A stretch of DNA of 64,000 bases from Promethearchaeia archaeon (GTDB taxonomy: Archaea; Asgardarchaeota; Lokiarchaeia; Sigyniarchaeales; SOKP01). Of the stretch, positions 49,192 through 57,915 are shown piece by piece. The notes under the pieces are model-generated. The model was not told where the DNA came from and did no database searches. It was given only the letters and a program-made list of their open reading frames with translations. Positions within the stretch are counted from its first letter, which is position 1. Each line of letters opens with the position of its first letter. Both the position numbers and the translations under genes were made by a program. The stretch covers positions 1-64,000 of the forward strand of contig JAHQWH010000193.1 in NCBI GenBank assembly GCA_029856105.1, read 5' to 3'.

Positions 49192-49860
49192 ATGCCGGGA
49201 AAAGACGATTACGAGGACGAAGAAGAAGATGAAGAAGATGAATACAATGACATTTTTAATATGATTAAAGGTTTTGGGGGTCCCAACAACCCTTTCAAAA
49301 ATTTAGACCCTGCCAAATTATTTAATTCAAAAGAATTTCAGAAAATGTTTAAAGAAATTTTTAAACAAATCTCAAAAAATTTACCAAAAGATTTACAAGG
49401 ACTCACACCAGAAGATTTTACAAAAGAATTAATGAAAAATAAATCTAAAGTTGGAGCTAAAGGGCCAATAATATATGGATTCAATATCGGGATCGGTCCA
49501 GACGGAAAACCTAGTATGGGTTCGTTCGGTAATATTGAAAAGGAACCCCTTACAGGCGAAACCAAAGTAAGAAAGACGAGAGAACCACTAGTGGAAGTGA
49601 ATGAAGAGGAAGACCAAATCATAGTTATTGCTGAAATGCCGGGAGTGAGAAAAGAAGATATTGAAATAAACGCTACAAACCGATCTCTAACTATTTCTAC
49701 CGAAAAAATTGTTTTAGGGAGGAAATATTACAAAGAGATAGAATTGCCAAACGCTATTAACTCTGATTACGCTAAGGCTCGCTATACCAATGGGATTCTT
49801 GAGATCAAGTTGAAAAAATTAAAAGGAAAAGAAAAAGGAACAAGTATTGAAATCGATTAA
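49192..49860 (+). CDS. Hsp20/alpha-crystallin family small heat-shock protein with acidic N-terminus
   Basis: ACD: PLVEVNEEEDQIIVIAEMPGVRKEDIEINATNRSLTIST...ELPNAINSDYAKARYTNGILEIKLKK. Confidence 0.9.
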   Translation: MPGKDDYEDEEEDEEDEYNDIFNMIKGFGGPNNPFKNLDPAKLFNSKEFQKMFKEIFKQISKNLPKDLQGLTPEDFTKELMKNKSKVGAKGPIIYGFNIGIGPDGKPSMGSFGNIEKEPLTGETKVRKTREPLVEVNEEEDQIIVIAEMPGVRKEDIEINATNRSLTISTEKIVLGRKYYKEIELPNAINSDYAKARYTNGILEIKLKKLKGKEKGTSIEID

Positions 49861-49913
49861 GAAATTTTAAGAAATATCAATATTATTTCTATAAATCTAC
49901 AACTAAAACAAAA

Positions 49914-49937
49914 AGATCGTGAAACGCCAATTTCACG
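49914..49937. repeat. Hairpin element copy 2 (AGATCGTGAAAcgccaaTTTCACG)
   Basis: Same stem sequence as 3314-3337 (reverse complement), in convergent intergenic gap. Confidence 0.6.
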
Positions 49938-50027
49938 CCCTTGAATATATCAAATAGTGCTATTCTAATTCATACATAAATATTATATTCAAATCAAAAA
50001 ATACTTTAAATTAAAGAAATAGATTCA

Positions 50028-50978
50028 TCAAATCTGTTTAAGGATGGTTTCTTTTATATCATCAATAAAGGATTTGTTTAACACATTATCCTTTTCGAAA
50101 ATTTGAGGATATTTGAACCCAGCTCGATCTTTATGACCTCCTCCTGTAAAAGCCCTCGCAAAATCCCTACAGTTAATAAAATCGCTATGGATTATAATTT
50201 CATTGTGTCGAGTATCAACCCCAATACGAGCTTTTGCTTCGGGAAATTTCTCTTTCAATAAATTAGCTATCTTTCCTCCGCCAATTTTTGCCCATGAAAT
50301 AATTATTTTACCAAAAGATTTCATTGGAATAGATTTAGCGTGATTTAAAGCAAAAGTAGACTCGTCTTCGTGCCATTTTTTTAAAATTTTTAGTTGCGAA
50401 CTAAACCAAGAGTTCTCAAAATCGCCTTGAGACAATAATTCAACTATTCTAAGTTTATTTTGATCGTTATGAGCTCCACGGTTAAAACCGATAATTAACT
50501 GCAAATCTGATGCTAATTTATATATATCAGTCCTAAAATCAGTATCTCTAGCAAATTCAGCGATCTTTGAGGCGATAGGGTCATCTGGTAAATAATAATC
50601 TTTAACGATTTCAGCAGCACATTTTTTAGTGTCATTTGAGTAAATATGAACTAAATTTCTTAGTTTTTCTTTTGTTAAATCGTCTACAATGTGATGATCG
50701 AACCACGATATCTTACATTCTCGTTTTTTCGCATTTTTGAAAACAGAGAACAAATCTACAAAATCTTCGTTAAATCCTATATCAGAAATTATTAGTTGTG
50801 AAGGGAGAGATTCTGAATCTAAGATATTGCTAACTTTTTCAACGAAATCAATGTAATGAGCGTAAAAACATCTGATCTCATCTGGATGGATTTCTCGGTT
50901 TAAATTGAAATATCGTTGAATAATTGCTTGTGACCCTAATCCATCGAGATCATGTTCATGAGTAATAGAAACGATCAT
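50028..50978 (-). CDS. DHH family phosphoesterase
   Basis: THEHDLDGLGSQAIIQRYF, ISDIGFNED, WFDHHIVDD, FTGGGHKDRAGFK. Confidence 0.9.
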   Translation of the reverse strand: MIVSITHEHDLDGLGSQAIIQRYFNLNREIHPDEIRCFYAHYIDFVEKVSNILDSESLPSQLIISDIGFNEDFVDLFSVFKNAKKRECKISWFDHHIVDDLTKEKLRNLVHIYSNDTKKCAAEIVKDYYLPDDPIASKIAEFARDTDFRTDIYKLASDLQLIIGFNRGAHNDQNKLRIVELLSQGDFENSWFSSQLKILKKWHEDESTFALNHAKSIPMKSFGKIIISWAKIGGGKIANLLKEKFPEAKARIGVDTRHNEIIIHSDFINCRDFARAFTGGGHKDRAGFKYPQIFEKDNVLNKSFIDDIKETILKQI

Positions 50979-51043
50979 TCTTAGTTAACTTCTCAATAAA
51001 ATTTATTAAATTATAAGAGTAAAGATGTTTTTTAAATTTTAAC

Positions 51044-51496
51044 TTAAAATAAATCCAAATACGGTCTAACTTTTTTCTTATTTTGAGGATCTTTTACCGA
51101 TTCTAATATCTTTTTCGCTAATTGCTTTTTTTTTTCGTAATATATTTTCATGTACTCTTCTTTAGTTTTATCGGGATATCTCTTTTCTAAGGCTGGATCT
51201 CTTCTGGGGCAACCTCCTCTTCGCATACAACAATACGAAATAGAGCCAAAACAAACTAAATCAGAATCCCAGTCATTATCTTTTGAAAATTCTTCCTTTA
51301 TTTTAATAAATTCTTCTTGACTTATCCCCAACTCTTTTAATGTTTCATCTCTCTTGCACTTAAAGCCAAAGGTGAGAGAATAGCCTGGTTTACAGCAAAA
51401 AGTTAACCCTCGATAATCTGCATCCATACATATGTGAATAGGTGCATTCTCCCATCCTGTTACATCTCGAAGTTTGTCTGGATCTAATTCAACCAT
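51044..51496 (-). CDS. Methanogenesis marker 9-like (eight-cysteine) domain protein
   Basis: WENAPIHICMDADYRGLTFCCKPGYSLTFGFKCKR...LVCFGSISYCCMRRGGCPRRDP: eight Cys with two aromatic-Cys-Cys motifs. Confidence 0.7.
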   Translation of the reverse strand: MVELDPDKLRDVTGWENAPIHICMDADYRGLTFCCKPGYSLTFGFKCKRDETLKELGISQEEFIKIKEEFSKDNDWDSDLVCFGSISYCCMRRGGCPRRDPALEKRYPDKTKEEYMKIYYEKKKQLAKKILESVKDPQNKKKVRPYLDLF

Positions 51497-51619
51497 GATA
51501 TAAAATAAATCCCCATCCTAAAATTGAATAAGTAAATTCACTAAAAGATATTAATTTTCTACTTTATAGGTTATAAAAAAGAATGTAAGTAAAAAAGTTG
51601 AATTTATTAATTATAAGAG

Positions 51620-51783
51620 GGCTCGGAGGGGGATTTTCATACTGCTGATAAATTCAACAATATATTGAACCCCCCTTTCCCCAATACAAGAGAATTCCCT
51701 TGTATTTCTAGGGATTCACAGTGGGGATTCTCGAAAGAACCTCAAGATTTGTCCCCAATACTAACCACTATACGACCCGAGCC
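51620..51783 (-). tRNA. tRNA-His (GUG) with three BHB-type introns (51750..51721, 51707..51677, 51663..51634)
   Basis: Spliced: G-1 + GCTCGGG TC GTAT AGTGGTTA GTAT T GGGGA CTGTGAA TCCCT AGAG GGGGG TTCAATT CCCCC TCCGAGC C73. G-1:C73, GUG anticodon and all four stems pair. Confidence 0.88.
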
Positions 51784-51849
51784 ATGTTTTTTTTTAATTA
51801 AGTTATAAAATTTAATCTTTCTTTCTAAAAAAATTTGTCCTTTGTTAAT

Positions 51850-52455
51850 TTAAAATATTTCTTTTCCCCCAACCACACTTACTAGATAGTTTAAAAATTG
51901 ATTAATTGCATTTTCTAATTCTTCAGAATTATCAACAGCAAAATCAGCATCAGGAAATTTCTGATTCCTTTTTGCTCTTTCTATTCTTTCTTCTAATCTT
52001 TTTCCGCTCTCTCTGGCGCGGGCTTTTAACCTTTTTAAAGTAATTTCAAAAGGAACTTCAATAAATATTATTTTTAAATTTCTATAAATTTCACAAGCTT
52101 TTTTCACAATTGTTCGACTAACATTTACGAGCACGGGATGTCCTTTTTTTAACCAACTATCAATTTCTATAGGAACTCCGTAATCAAGACCATAAATGTG
52201 CCATTTTAAGGTAAATTTACCTTGTTTTGACATCTCTCTGAACTCTTCTGGGCTAATCGATATATTGTCTTCGTCTTCAGAAGGAGGTCTTGTAATATAC
52301 CGTTGAGTAAGGCGAATACTTTTTAAATCAGAAGGATACCTTTCTAATACAGCTTTGATAATAGAATCTTTACCCGAACCAGAGTTTCCGACAACTAAGA
52401 ATAATGTTCCAGAAAATACTTTTCTATTTTTTTCTTTTGTTTTCATCTGTTTCAA
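51850..52455 (-). CDS. PhnN-like ribose 1,5-bisphosphokinase / guanylate-kinase-like P-loop kinase
   Basis: VVGNSGSGKDSIIKAVLERYP...RYITRPPSEDEDNISISPEEFREM...WHIYGLDYGVP. Confidence 0.82.
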   Translation of the reverse strand: MKQMKTKEKNRKVFSGTLFLVVGNSGSGKDSIIKAVLERYPSDLKSIRLTQRYITRPPSEDEDNISISPEEFREMSKQGKFTLKWHIYGLDYGVPIEIDSWLKKGHPVLVNVSRTIVKKACEIYRNLKIIFIEVPFEITLKRLKARARESGKRLEERIERAKRNQKFPDADFAVDNSEELENAINQFLNYLVSVVGGKEIF

Positions 52456-52594
52456 AATTAATAATTATTATTTCAATTTTAGTTTTAATGGTAAAAAATT
52501 AATAACTTTATTTATAAAAACGAAAAGAAATATTAAGAATAATAAATGTTATGAGACTTGGCAAAGAAAAAAATAAATATTTCTTAATTAGAAA

Positions 52595-53011
52595 ATGACA
52601 AGTAGTACAAAAAGCACTGGAGAAATTTCAGAAATACCCGAGAGCTACCAGAGATATATAGATGTCATTTATACTATTTCAAAGAAAAAAAGAGGAGGAT
52701 GGGTAACAAATAAAGGAATTGCTGAAAGCCTCCAAGTTGAGCCTGCCTCGGTGTCAGGAATGCTCGAAAAATTAAGAAAAAAAGGTTTAATTAACTGGGA
52801 GCCACGAAAATCAATAAGACTTACAGATAAGGGGAAGATGTATGCGCAACAGTTAGAAGAAATTGAAAAATTGCTCCACACTTTTTTTAAAGAAGTATTA
52901 AAAATCGACGACGAAGAGCTTGTTGAAAAGATATCTTGTGAAATAGAACATCATATTACTCGAGAAGTAAAAGAGTCCTTTAAAGACTTCTTGTCAAATT
53001 ATCATAAATAG
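52595..53011 (+). CDS. DtxR/MntR-family metal-dependent transcriptional regulator
   Basis: YQRYIDVIYTISKKKRGGWVTNKGIAESLQVEPASVSGMLEKLRKKGLINWEPRKSIRLTDKGK...EIEHHITREV. Confidence 0.88.
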   Translation: MTSSTKSTGEISEIPESYQRYIDVIYTISKKKRGGWVTNKGIAESLQVEPASVSGMLEKLRKKGLINWEPRKSIRLTDKGKMYAQQLEEIEKLLHTFFKEVLKIDDEELVEKISCEIEHHITREVKESFKDFLSNYHK

Positions 53012-53078
53012 ATTTAATTATAATTAACAATTTATTGATTTAACTAATTTAAATCAAACCTACAAAGAGTTTAGATAT

Positions 53079-53831
53079 ATGTCTGAAGAATTAATTGGGA
53101 AAATAAAAGTTGTTAATGAATACTTTAAAGATTTCAATAATTTTCTTGAACTCAAAGATTTTCGAGCTTTCCTATTATTGACGTTAACAAGTCAAGCCGT
53201 AACGAATATTATGGCTCAACTTGGTATAGGGGGTGATAAAGATGTTATTAATCTACCTTATAACCCTAACTATAAATTCTATTATCAAAAAATCAATTTA
53301 ATGTCTTCAAGCTCGATAATATTATACGTAAAGTCTGAACCAATAACAAACGAGCTTATTTTGGAAAAAAATAACGAAGTTTTTAAAAAATATTTAAGTT
53401 CAAATGAGATAGCTCTCGCATTTAGAGGCAAAGAAAAGTTTTTATTTCCGAAAGTTAGCGATTGCAGCACATTGGAAGCTTCAGACATTACTGTGAAGGT
53501 TGACGATTTATTTCACACTTTAGATTCTTTCATTTCTTATGCTCAACCAAATATCCTGTTTGTCTTTGATGCTGAAACATCTTCGAAACCAGATTTAGTA
53601 TTTACATTTAACATGATGCCACAATTGCCAAAAAAATTAAATGAAAATGTGTTAAAAGTTGATACCTTTTTGGATTACGAAAGAAAGACAAAAGATATTA
53701 CTTACATTAAGCGGGAGGAAGATTATAGTCTAACTTATTTAGAAGATATCAAAGAAATCAGCCACGCGGAATTATACAAGTCATCCTTTTCCTTAGTGAT
53801 ACATTTAAAATCTATAAATAAACCTACTTGA
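53079..53831 (+). CDS. Hypothetical protein, about 250 aa
   Basis: Open reading frame with coding-like composition; no family recognised. Confidence 0.6.
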   Translation: MSEELIGKIKVVNEYFKDFNNFLELKDFRAFLLLTLTSQAVTNIMAQLGIGGDKDVINLPYNPNYKFYYQKINLMSSSSIILYVKSEPITNELILEKNNEVFKKYLSSNEIALAFRGKEKFLFPKVSDCSTLEASDITVKVDDLFHTLDSFISYAQPNILFVFDAETSSKPDLVFTFNMMPQLPKKLNENVLKVDTFLDYERKTKDITYIKREEDYSLTYLEDIKEISHAELYKSSFSLVIHLKSINKPT

Positions 53832-53966
53832 ACAATTTCTTTTTTATTTTATCAATCATATTAAGCGTTTAATATTAATTATTCGTTAATGATTAAGCCG
53901 TTAACACCATTAAAGGATTAATACTCTTAATTTATAAATTATCCGACAAAATATGATTAGTAATTA

Positions 53967-53982
53967 AACTGTTAAAACAGTT
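53967..53982. promoter_or_regulatory. Inverted repeat AACTGTT-AA-AACAGTT upstream of RHH regulator
   Basis: Perfect 7-bp arms, 2-nt spacer, about 45 nt upstream of the RHH start codon. Confidence 0.5.
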
Positions 53983-54026
53983 AAAACTTCAATTTAATAT
54001 TTCAAACAAATTAAGGGTTGGTAGTA

Positions 54027-54230
54027 ATGAAAATAATAACTATTAATTTACCTGAGAAGTATTTAGCAGCAATTCAAGTCTTAAATGACTTGGGCGTGTA
54101 TCCAAGTCGAAGCGAAGCAATAAGAACTGCTTTAAGAGATTTCTTAGATGACGAATTAAAAATGTTTAACAATTTAGAAGACGAAACTTTTAAAATGCTT
54201 GTTAGAAACACAGCAAATAATAGACGATAA
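54027..54230 (+). CDS. Ribbon-helix-helix (CopG/NikR-like) transcriptional regulator
   Basis: MKIITINLPEKYLAAIQVLNDLGVYPSRSEAIRTALRDFLDDEL; track start TTG at 54018, ATG at 54027 preferred. Confidence 0.85.
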   Translation: MKIITINLPEKYLAAIQVLNDLGVYPSRSEAIRTALRDFLDDELKMFNNLEDETFKMLVRNTANNRR

Positions 54231-54256
54231 TTTCTATTTTTTTTTAATTTTAAGAA

Positions 54257-54721
54257 TTAATCTACATTTACATCGACTTTACACTTATTACAACGTTTTG
54301 ATCCCCGAAATAATTGATTGCCACAATTTGGACAATGATATCTATTCTCTTCTTGTTTTACAAATTCTTCTGTGCCATTTTCTCGCCAAAATGGGATTGC
54401 TCGGAGGATAACTTTCTTCCCTACTGTTATCGGAAAGTTATTAATAAATTTACACGGAAACTCGTCGCACTGATGACATCCTTCAATCCCTTTATCGTTA
54501 CAACACTTTTTAATAGAACATACTCTGCAAACCGGGAAAACAATTCCATCTGATAAGCATCCCGTACAAGCTATGTCGTCTACGCTTTTTGCAAACGCTT
54601 TATAGACGGGCAATAATTTTTCTTTAAATTTCAAATTATTATCTCGGTGAGCGATATAAATCGAGCAAACTCCACAATACAATCCACAAGGTGCTAATAA
54701 ATTTTCTTTGATCTCAACCAT
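54257..54721 (-). CDS. DUF3795-like cysteine-rich protein with C-terminal zinc ribbon
   Basis: LLAPCGLYCGVCSIYIAHRDN...GCHQCDEFPCKFINNFP; C-terminal CPNCGNQLFRGSKRCNKCK. Confidence 0.8.
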   Translation of the reverse strand: MVEIKENLLAPCGLYCGVCSIYIAHRDNNLKFKEKLLPVYKAFAKSVDDIACTGCLSDGIVFPVCRVCSIKKCCNDKGIEGCHQCDEFPCKFINNFPITVGKKVILRAIPFWRENGTEEFVKQEENRYHCPNCGNQLFRGSKRCNKCKVDVNVD

Positions 54722-54862
54722 TTAATATCATCATTTAAACATTCTAAATATTAAAAATTAATAATATCGAATTAAATCTTTTGATTTAAGATCTTACTTT
54801 TAATAATTATAAAAACATATTATTTTTAATACTGTTAATTTTGAATTTATGTAGGTATTACA

Positions 54863-55912
54863 ATGAAAATTGCACGATATTATAACAATAACGATGTTAG
54901 GCTTGACGAGATACCAAAACCAATAATTGGTTCAGGAGAATTTTTGGTAAAAGTAGTAAAGTCAGGTATTTGTGGTTCGGATGTTCTAGAATATTATAGA
55001 TTTGCCAAAATGAAAAAACTAGGCGTAGATAATCTAATTCTTGGGCATGAAATAGCAGGCGATATTGTTGAGGTAGGAAAGGATGTAAGACGCTTCAAAG
55101 TCGGAGATCGTGTTTTTGTTTCTCACCATGTTCCTTGTTATGATTGTTATTATTGTCATCATGGGCACCATACTGCGTGTGCTCTACTTCACAGTACCAA
55201 TTTCGATCCAGGCGGTTTTTCTGAATATGTTAGAATTCCTAAGATTAATATCGAGAAAAAAGGAGTATTTGTTTTAGATAAGTCGGTATCGTATGATGAA
55301 GCAGTTTTTATCGAACCCTTTGGGTGTGTGTGTAGGGCACAAAGATTAGCTATTGTTGGAAAAGGATTAACAGTTTTAATACTCGGTATTGGAGTTTCTG
55401 GAATTTTGCATATTCAACTAGCAAAATTGCGAGGGGTGGCAAAAGTGTTTGCAACGGACATCAATGAATATAGGTTAAAAATGGCGAAGAAGTTTGGGGC
55501 TGATGAGGCTTTTTTTGCTAGTGAGGATATCCCTTCAAACCTTTTGGAATTGAACGATCATCGATTAGCAGATATTGTTATCGTATGTACTGGTGCTTTA
55601 TCTGCCGCAAATCAAGCTTTAAAATGTGCTGCTCCTGGTGGTAAAATTATATTTTTTGCAGTTCCTGCCCCCGGTATTAATTTAGAAGTCCCTATAAACG
55701 AATATTGGAGAAATGAGATAACAATAACGACATCATATGGTGCAGCACCTGAAGATCTTCAAGAGTCTTATATATGGATATTATCTAAGAAAATAAAAGT
55801 CTTAGAATTAATAACTCATAGATTCCCCCTAAGTCAAGCTGGAAAAGCCTTCAAGGTCGTTTGTGAAGCAAAAGAATCCCTAAAAGTTGTTTTAGAGCCC
55901 AATAAAGAATGA
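54863..55912 (+). CDS. Zinc-dependent medium-chain alcohol/polyol dehydrogenase
   Basis: GICGSDVLEYY, LGHEIAGDIVEVG, CYDCYYCHHGHHTACA, GIGVSGILHIQLAKLRG. Confidence 0.92.
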   Translation: MKIARYYNNNDVRLDEIPKPIIGSGEFLVKVVKSGICGSDVLEYYRFAKMKKLGVDNLILGHEIAGDIVEVGKDVRRFKVGDRVFVSHHVPCYDCYYCHHGHHTACALLHSTNFDPGGFSEYVRIPKINIEKKGVFVLDKSVSYDEAVFIEPFGCVCRAQRLAIVGKGLTVLILGIGVSGILHIQLAKLRGVAKVFATDINEYRLKMAKKFGADEAFFASEDIPSNLLELNDHRLADIVIVCTGALSAANQALKCAAPGGKIIFFAVPAPGINLEVPINEYWRNEITITTSYGAAPEDLQESYIWILSKKIKVLELITHRFPLSQAGKAFKVVCEAKESLKVVLEPNKE

Positions 55913-55917
55913 GTTAT

Positions 55918-56880
55918 TTATAGATTTGTTCTTATACTTCTTTCAATATGCTTTCTTATTATCCAGGATTCCCAAAAAGCGTAAACCTTTAGCATTGCTC
56001 CTTTCATTTTTCTTTTAGGAAAAAAAATATCTAATTTAAGCAACGCTTCTGTTTTTTCGCTAATTGCAAGTTTATGATCAAGCGTTTTTAGTGCAGAATT
56101 AACTTTCTCTTGATTTTCTTCTATTTTTTTTCTCATATAATTAAACGGTGTTCTATCGGGATTTTTAACTACATACGAATGACTCGAAGTTAATTTAATT
56201 GCTTTCTCAAGAAAAAATTCTTCAGCAAGATTAATATCCCTGATAGTCTGCTCAATAGAGCAATCCCTAAATCCGTACCAAGGGCCAAAACCATTTACTT
56301 CTGGTTGAGTTTGGTCAAATCCCATACAACTTATATGTAAAATTTTTTCGGAAGGAAAAAAAAATCCAACATGACCTAAGGAGTGTCCTGGAAAAGAGAT
56401 GGTTTGCAGTTCGAAATTATCGAATCTTAACATATCACCGGGTTTAAACGAAATAACTTCATTACATTTTTTATAACCCATTGAATTAACGAAACTCATT
56501 CCAGTTTCTAAGTCAAGATCCTCTAAAAATCCAAAGTTATTTAAAAAATTATAACTATCTAACAAATTCGTATGTTCTGGAACAGGAGCATATATATTTA
56601 CTCTTTTTTCGCTCCAAATATGCACATGAGCTGCGTGATCTAAATGCGTGTGACTACATACATAATCCGAAATGGGCTTAAACAAATTGTATATGGTATT
56701 TGCATACCGTGGCTCAATATTAAGATCTATAATAATAGCGTGCCTATTTACACCCTTTTCGGGTAATTTAATTAAACCGTCGCACCTTGTAAAGACGGCT
56801 GATGCTTTTATTTGGTGAACTCTTAATAAATTTTTAGTAACCTTAGAAATTTGAAGATTATCAATATTAGGTAAAGACAT
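55918..56880 (-). CDS. Metallo-beta-lactamase fold hydrolase
   Basis: CSHTHLDHAAHVHIW, SFPGHSLGHVGFFF motifs. Confidence 0.85.
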   Translation of the reverse strand: MSLPNIDNLQISKVTKNLLRVHQIKASAVFTRCDGLIKLPEKGVNRHAIIIDLNIEPRYANTIYNLFKPISDYVCSHTHLDHAAHVHIWSEKRVNIYAPVPEHTNLLDSYNFLNNFGFLEDLDLETGMSFVNSMGYKKCNEVISFKPGDMLRFDNFELQTISFPGHSLGHVGFFFPSEKILHISCMGFDQTQPEVNGFGPWYGFRDCSIEQTIRDINLAEEFFLEKAIKLTSSHSYVVKNPDRTPFNYMRKKIEENQEKVNSALKTLDHKLAISEKTEALLKLDIFFPKRKMKGAMLKVYAFWESWIIRKHIERSIRTNL

Positions 56881-56988
56881 TAGTGCGAATATAATCTCTA
56901 TAGTAATTATAAAGGAAAATTATGAAATATTTAAGAACTTAATCTTAACACAAAATATTCTTAAAATATAGAAATAAAAAAAATAAAA

Positions 56989-57771
56989 TTATAATCCTAC
57001 TGGACCATTACTATAGATTTCATATGCTTCATCTACGGAAGCATTTTCGTGAACTATTGCTCTTACTGCTTGAATCATTCCAATTGGTTTATCAGATTGG
57101 AAGATATTCCTCCCCATGTCTACACCGATAGCTCCAGAATTAATAGCATTCTTTGCCATTTGTAATGCATCCCTCTCCGATGTTTTTTTCCCTCCCGCAA
57201 TAACTACAGGTACAGGACAAATACTTGTTACGTTTTCAAAATTTTCACAATAGTATGTTTTTACAAATGTAGCACCTAACTCCGCGGCCATTCTACTAGC
57301 CATCCCTAAGTAACGGTGATCTCTAACCATTTCCCTACCAACTGCGGTGACTGCTAAGGTAGGAATTCCATATTCTTGTCCCCAATTTACTATTTTCGAT
57401 AAATTCATTAAGCTTTGCTTTTCAAACTCTCCGCCGACAAAAATCGAGCAAGTTATTGCTGAAACATTTAATCTTATGGCTTCTTCAATAGTTACGTTAA
57501 TTTCTTCATTTGAAAGGTCTTTTAACATGCTAGCTCCAGCCGATACTCTTAATACTATCGGAATATCAAAATCAGCGGAAACGCAACTTCTTAGCATCCC
57601 CCGAGTAAGCATTAAAGCATCAGCATATTGAAATAACGGATTTAAATCTCCAAAACATTTCAATTGACCAGGTATATTACCAAAGTATCCATGATCGACG
57701 GCAAGCATTACACAACGCCCAGACTTAGGTTTGATAATCCTTGCTAATCGATTTTGCATTCCCCAATCCAT
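56989..57771 (-). CDS. lsrF: LsrF-like class I aldolase/thiolase
   Basis: MDWGMQNRLARIIKPKSGRCVMLAVDHGYFG...YADALMLTRGMLRS...VKTYYCENFENVTSICPVPVVIAGGKK...SGAIGVDMGRNIFQSD. Confidence 0.82.
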   Translation of the reverse strand: MDWGMQNRLARIIKPKSGRCVMLAVDHGYFGNIPGQLKCFGDLNPLFQYADALMLTRGMLRSCVSADFDIPIVLRVSAGASMLKDLSNEEINVTIEEAIRLNVSAITCSIFVGGEFEKQSLMNLSKIVNWGQEYGIPTLAVTAVGREMVRDHRYLGMASRMAAELGATFVKTYYCENFENVTSICPVPVVIAGGKKTSERDALQMAKNAINSGAIGVDMGRNIFQSDKPIGMIQAVRAIVHENASVDEAYEIYSNGPVGL

Positions 57772-57915
57772 TTTTAATTCACTTTATTTGATTTTCAATT
57801 AAATTATTGCATTGATAAATTATGAAAATTATTAATTTATTATCTTTTTTGTGCTTTTGCATAGAAATGTCTTTAAAGAAGAGAGTGTAAAGAAAATGGT
57901 TAATGATTCATCAAA

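Noticed and set aside
51722-51750. Local hairpin TTCTTTCGAGAA with CTTTCGA loop, first read as a tRNA-Glu (UUC) anticodon arm
   Set aside because: Flanking bases do not form a 5-bp anticodon stem; G-1:C73 and the CTGTGAA loop identify tRNA-His, making this segment intron 1.
52525-52585. Inverted repeat AAGAAATATT / AATATTTCTT around the DtxR start region
   Set aside because: Perfect 10-nt arms but about 41 nt apart and extremely AT-rich; chance occurrence cannot be excluded.
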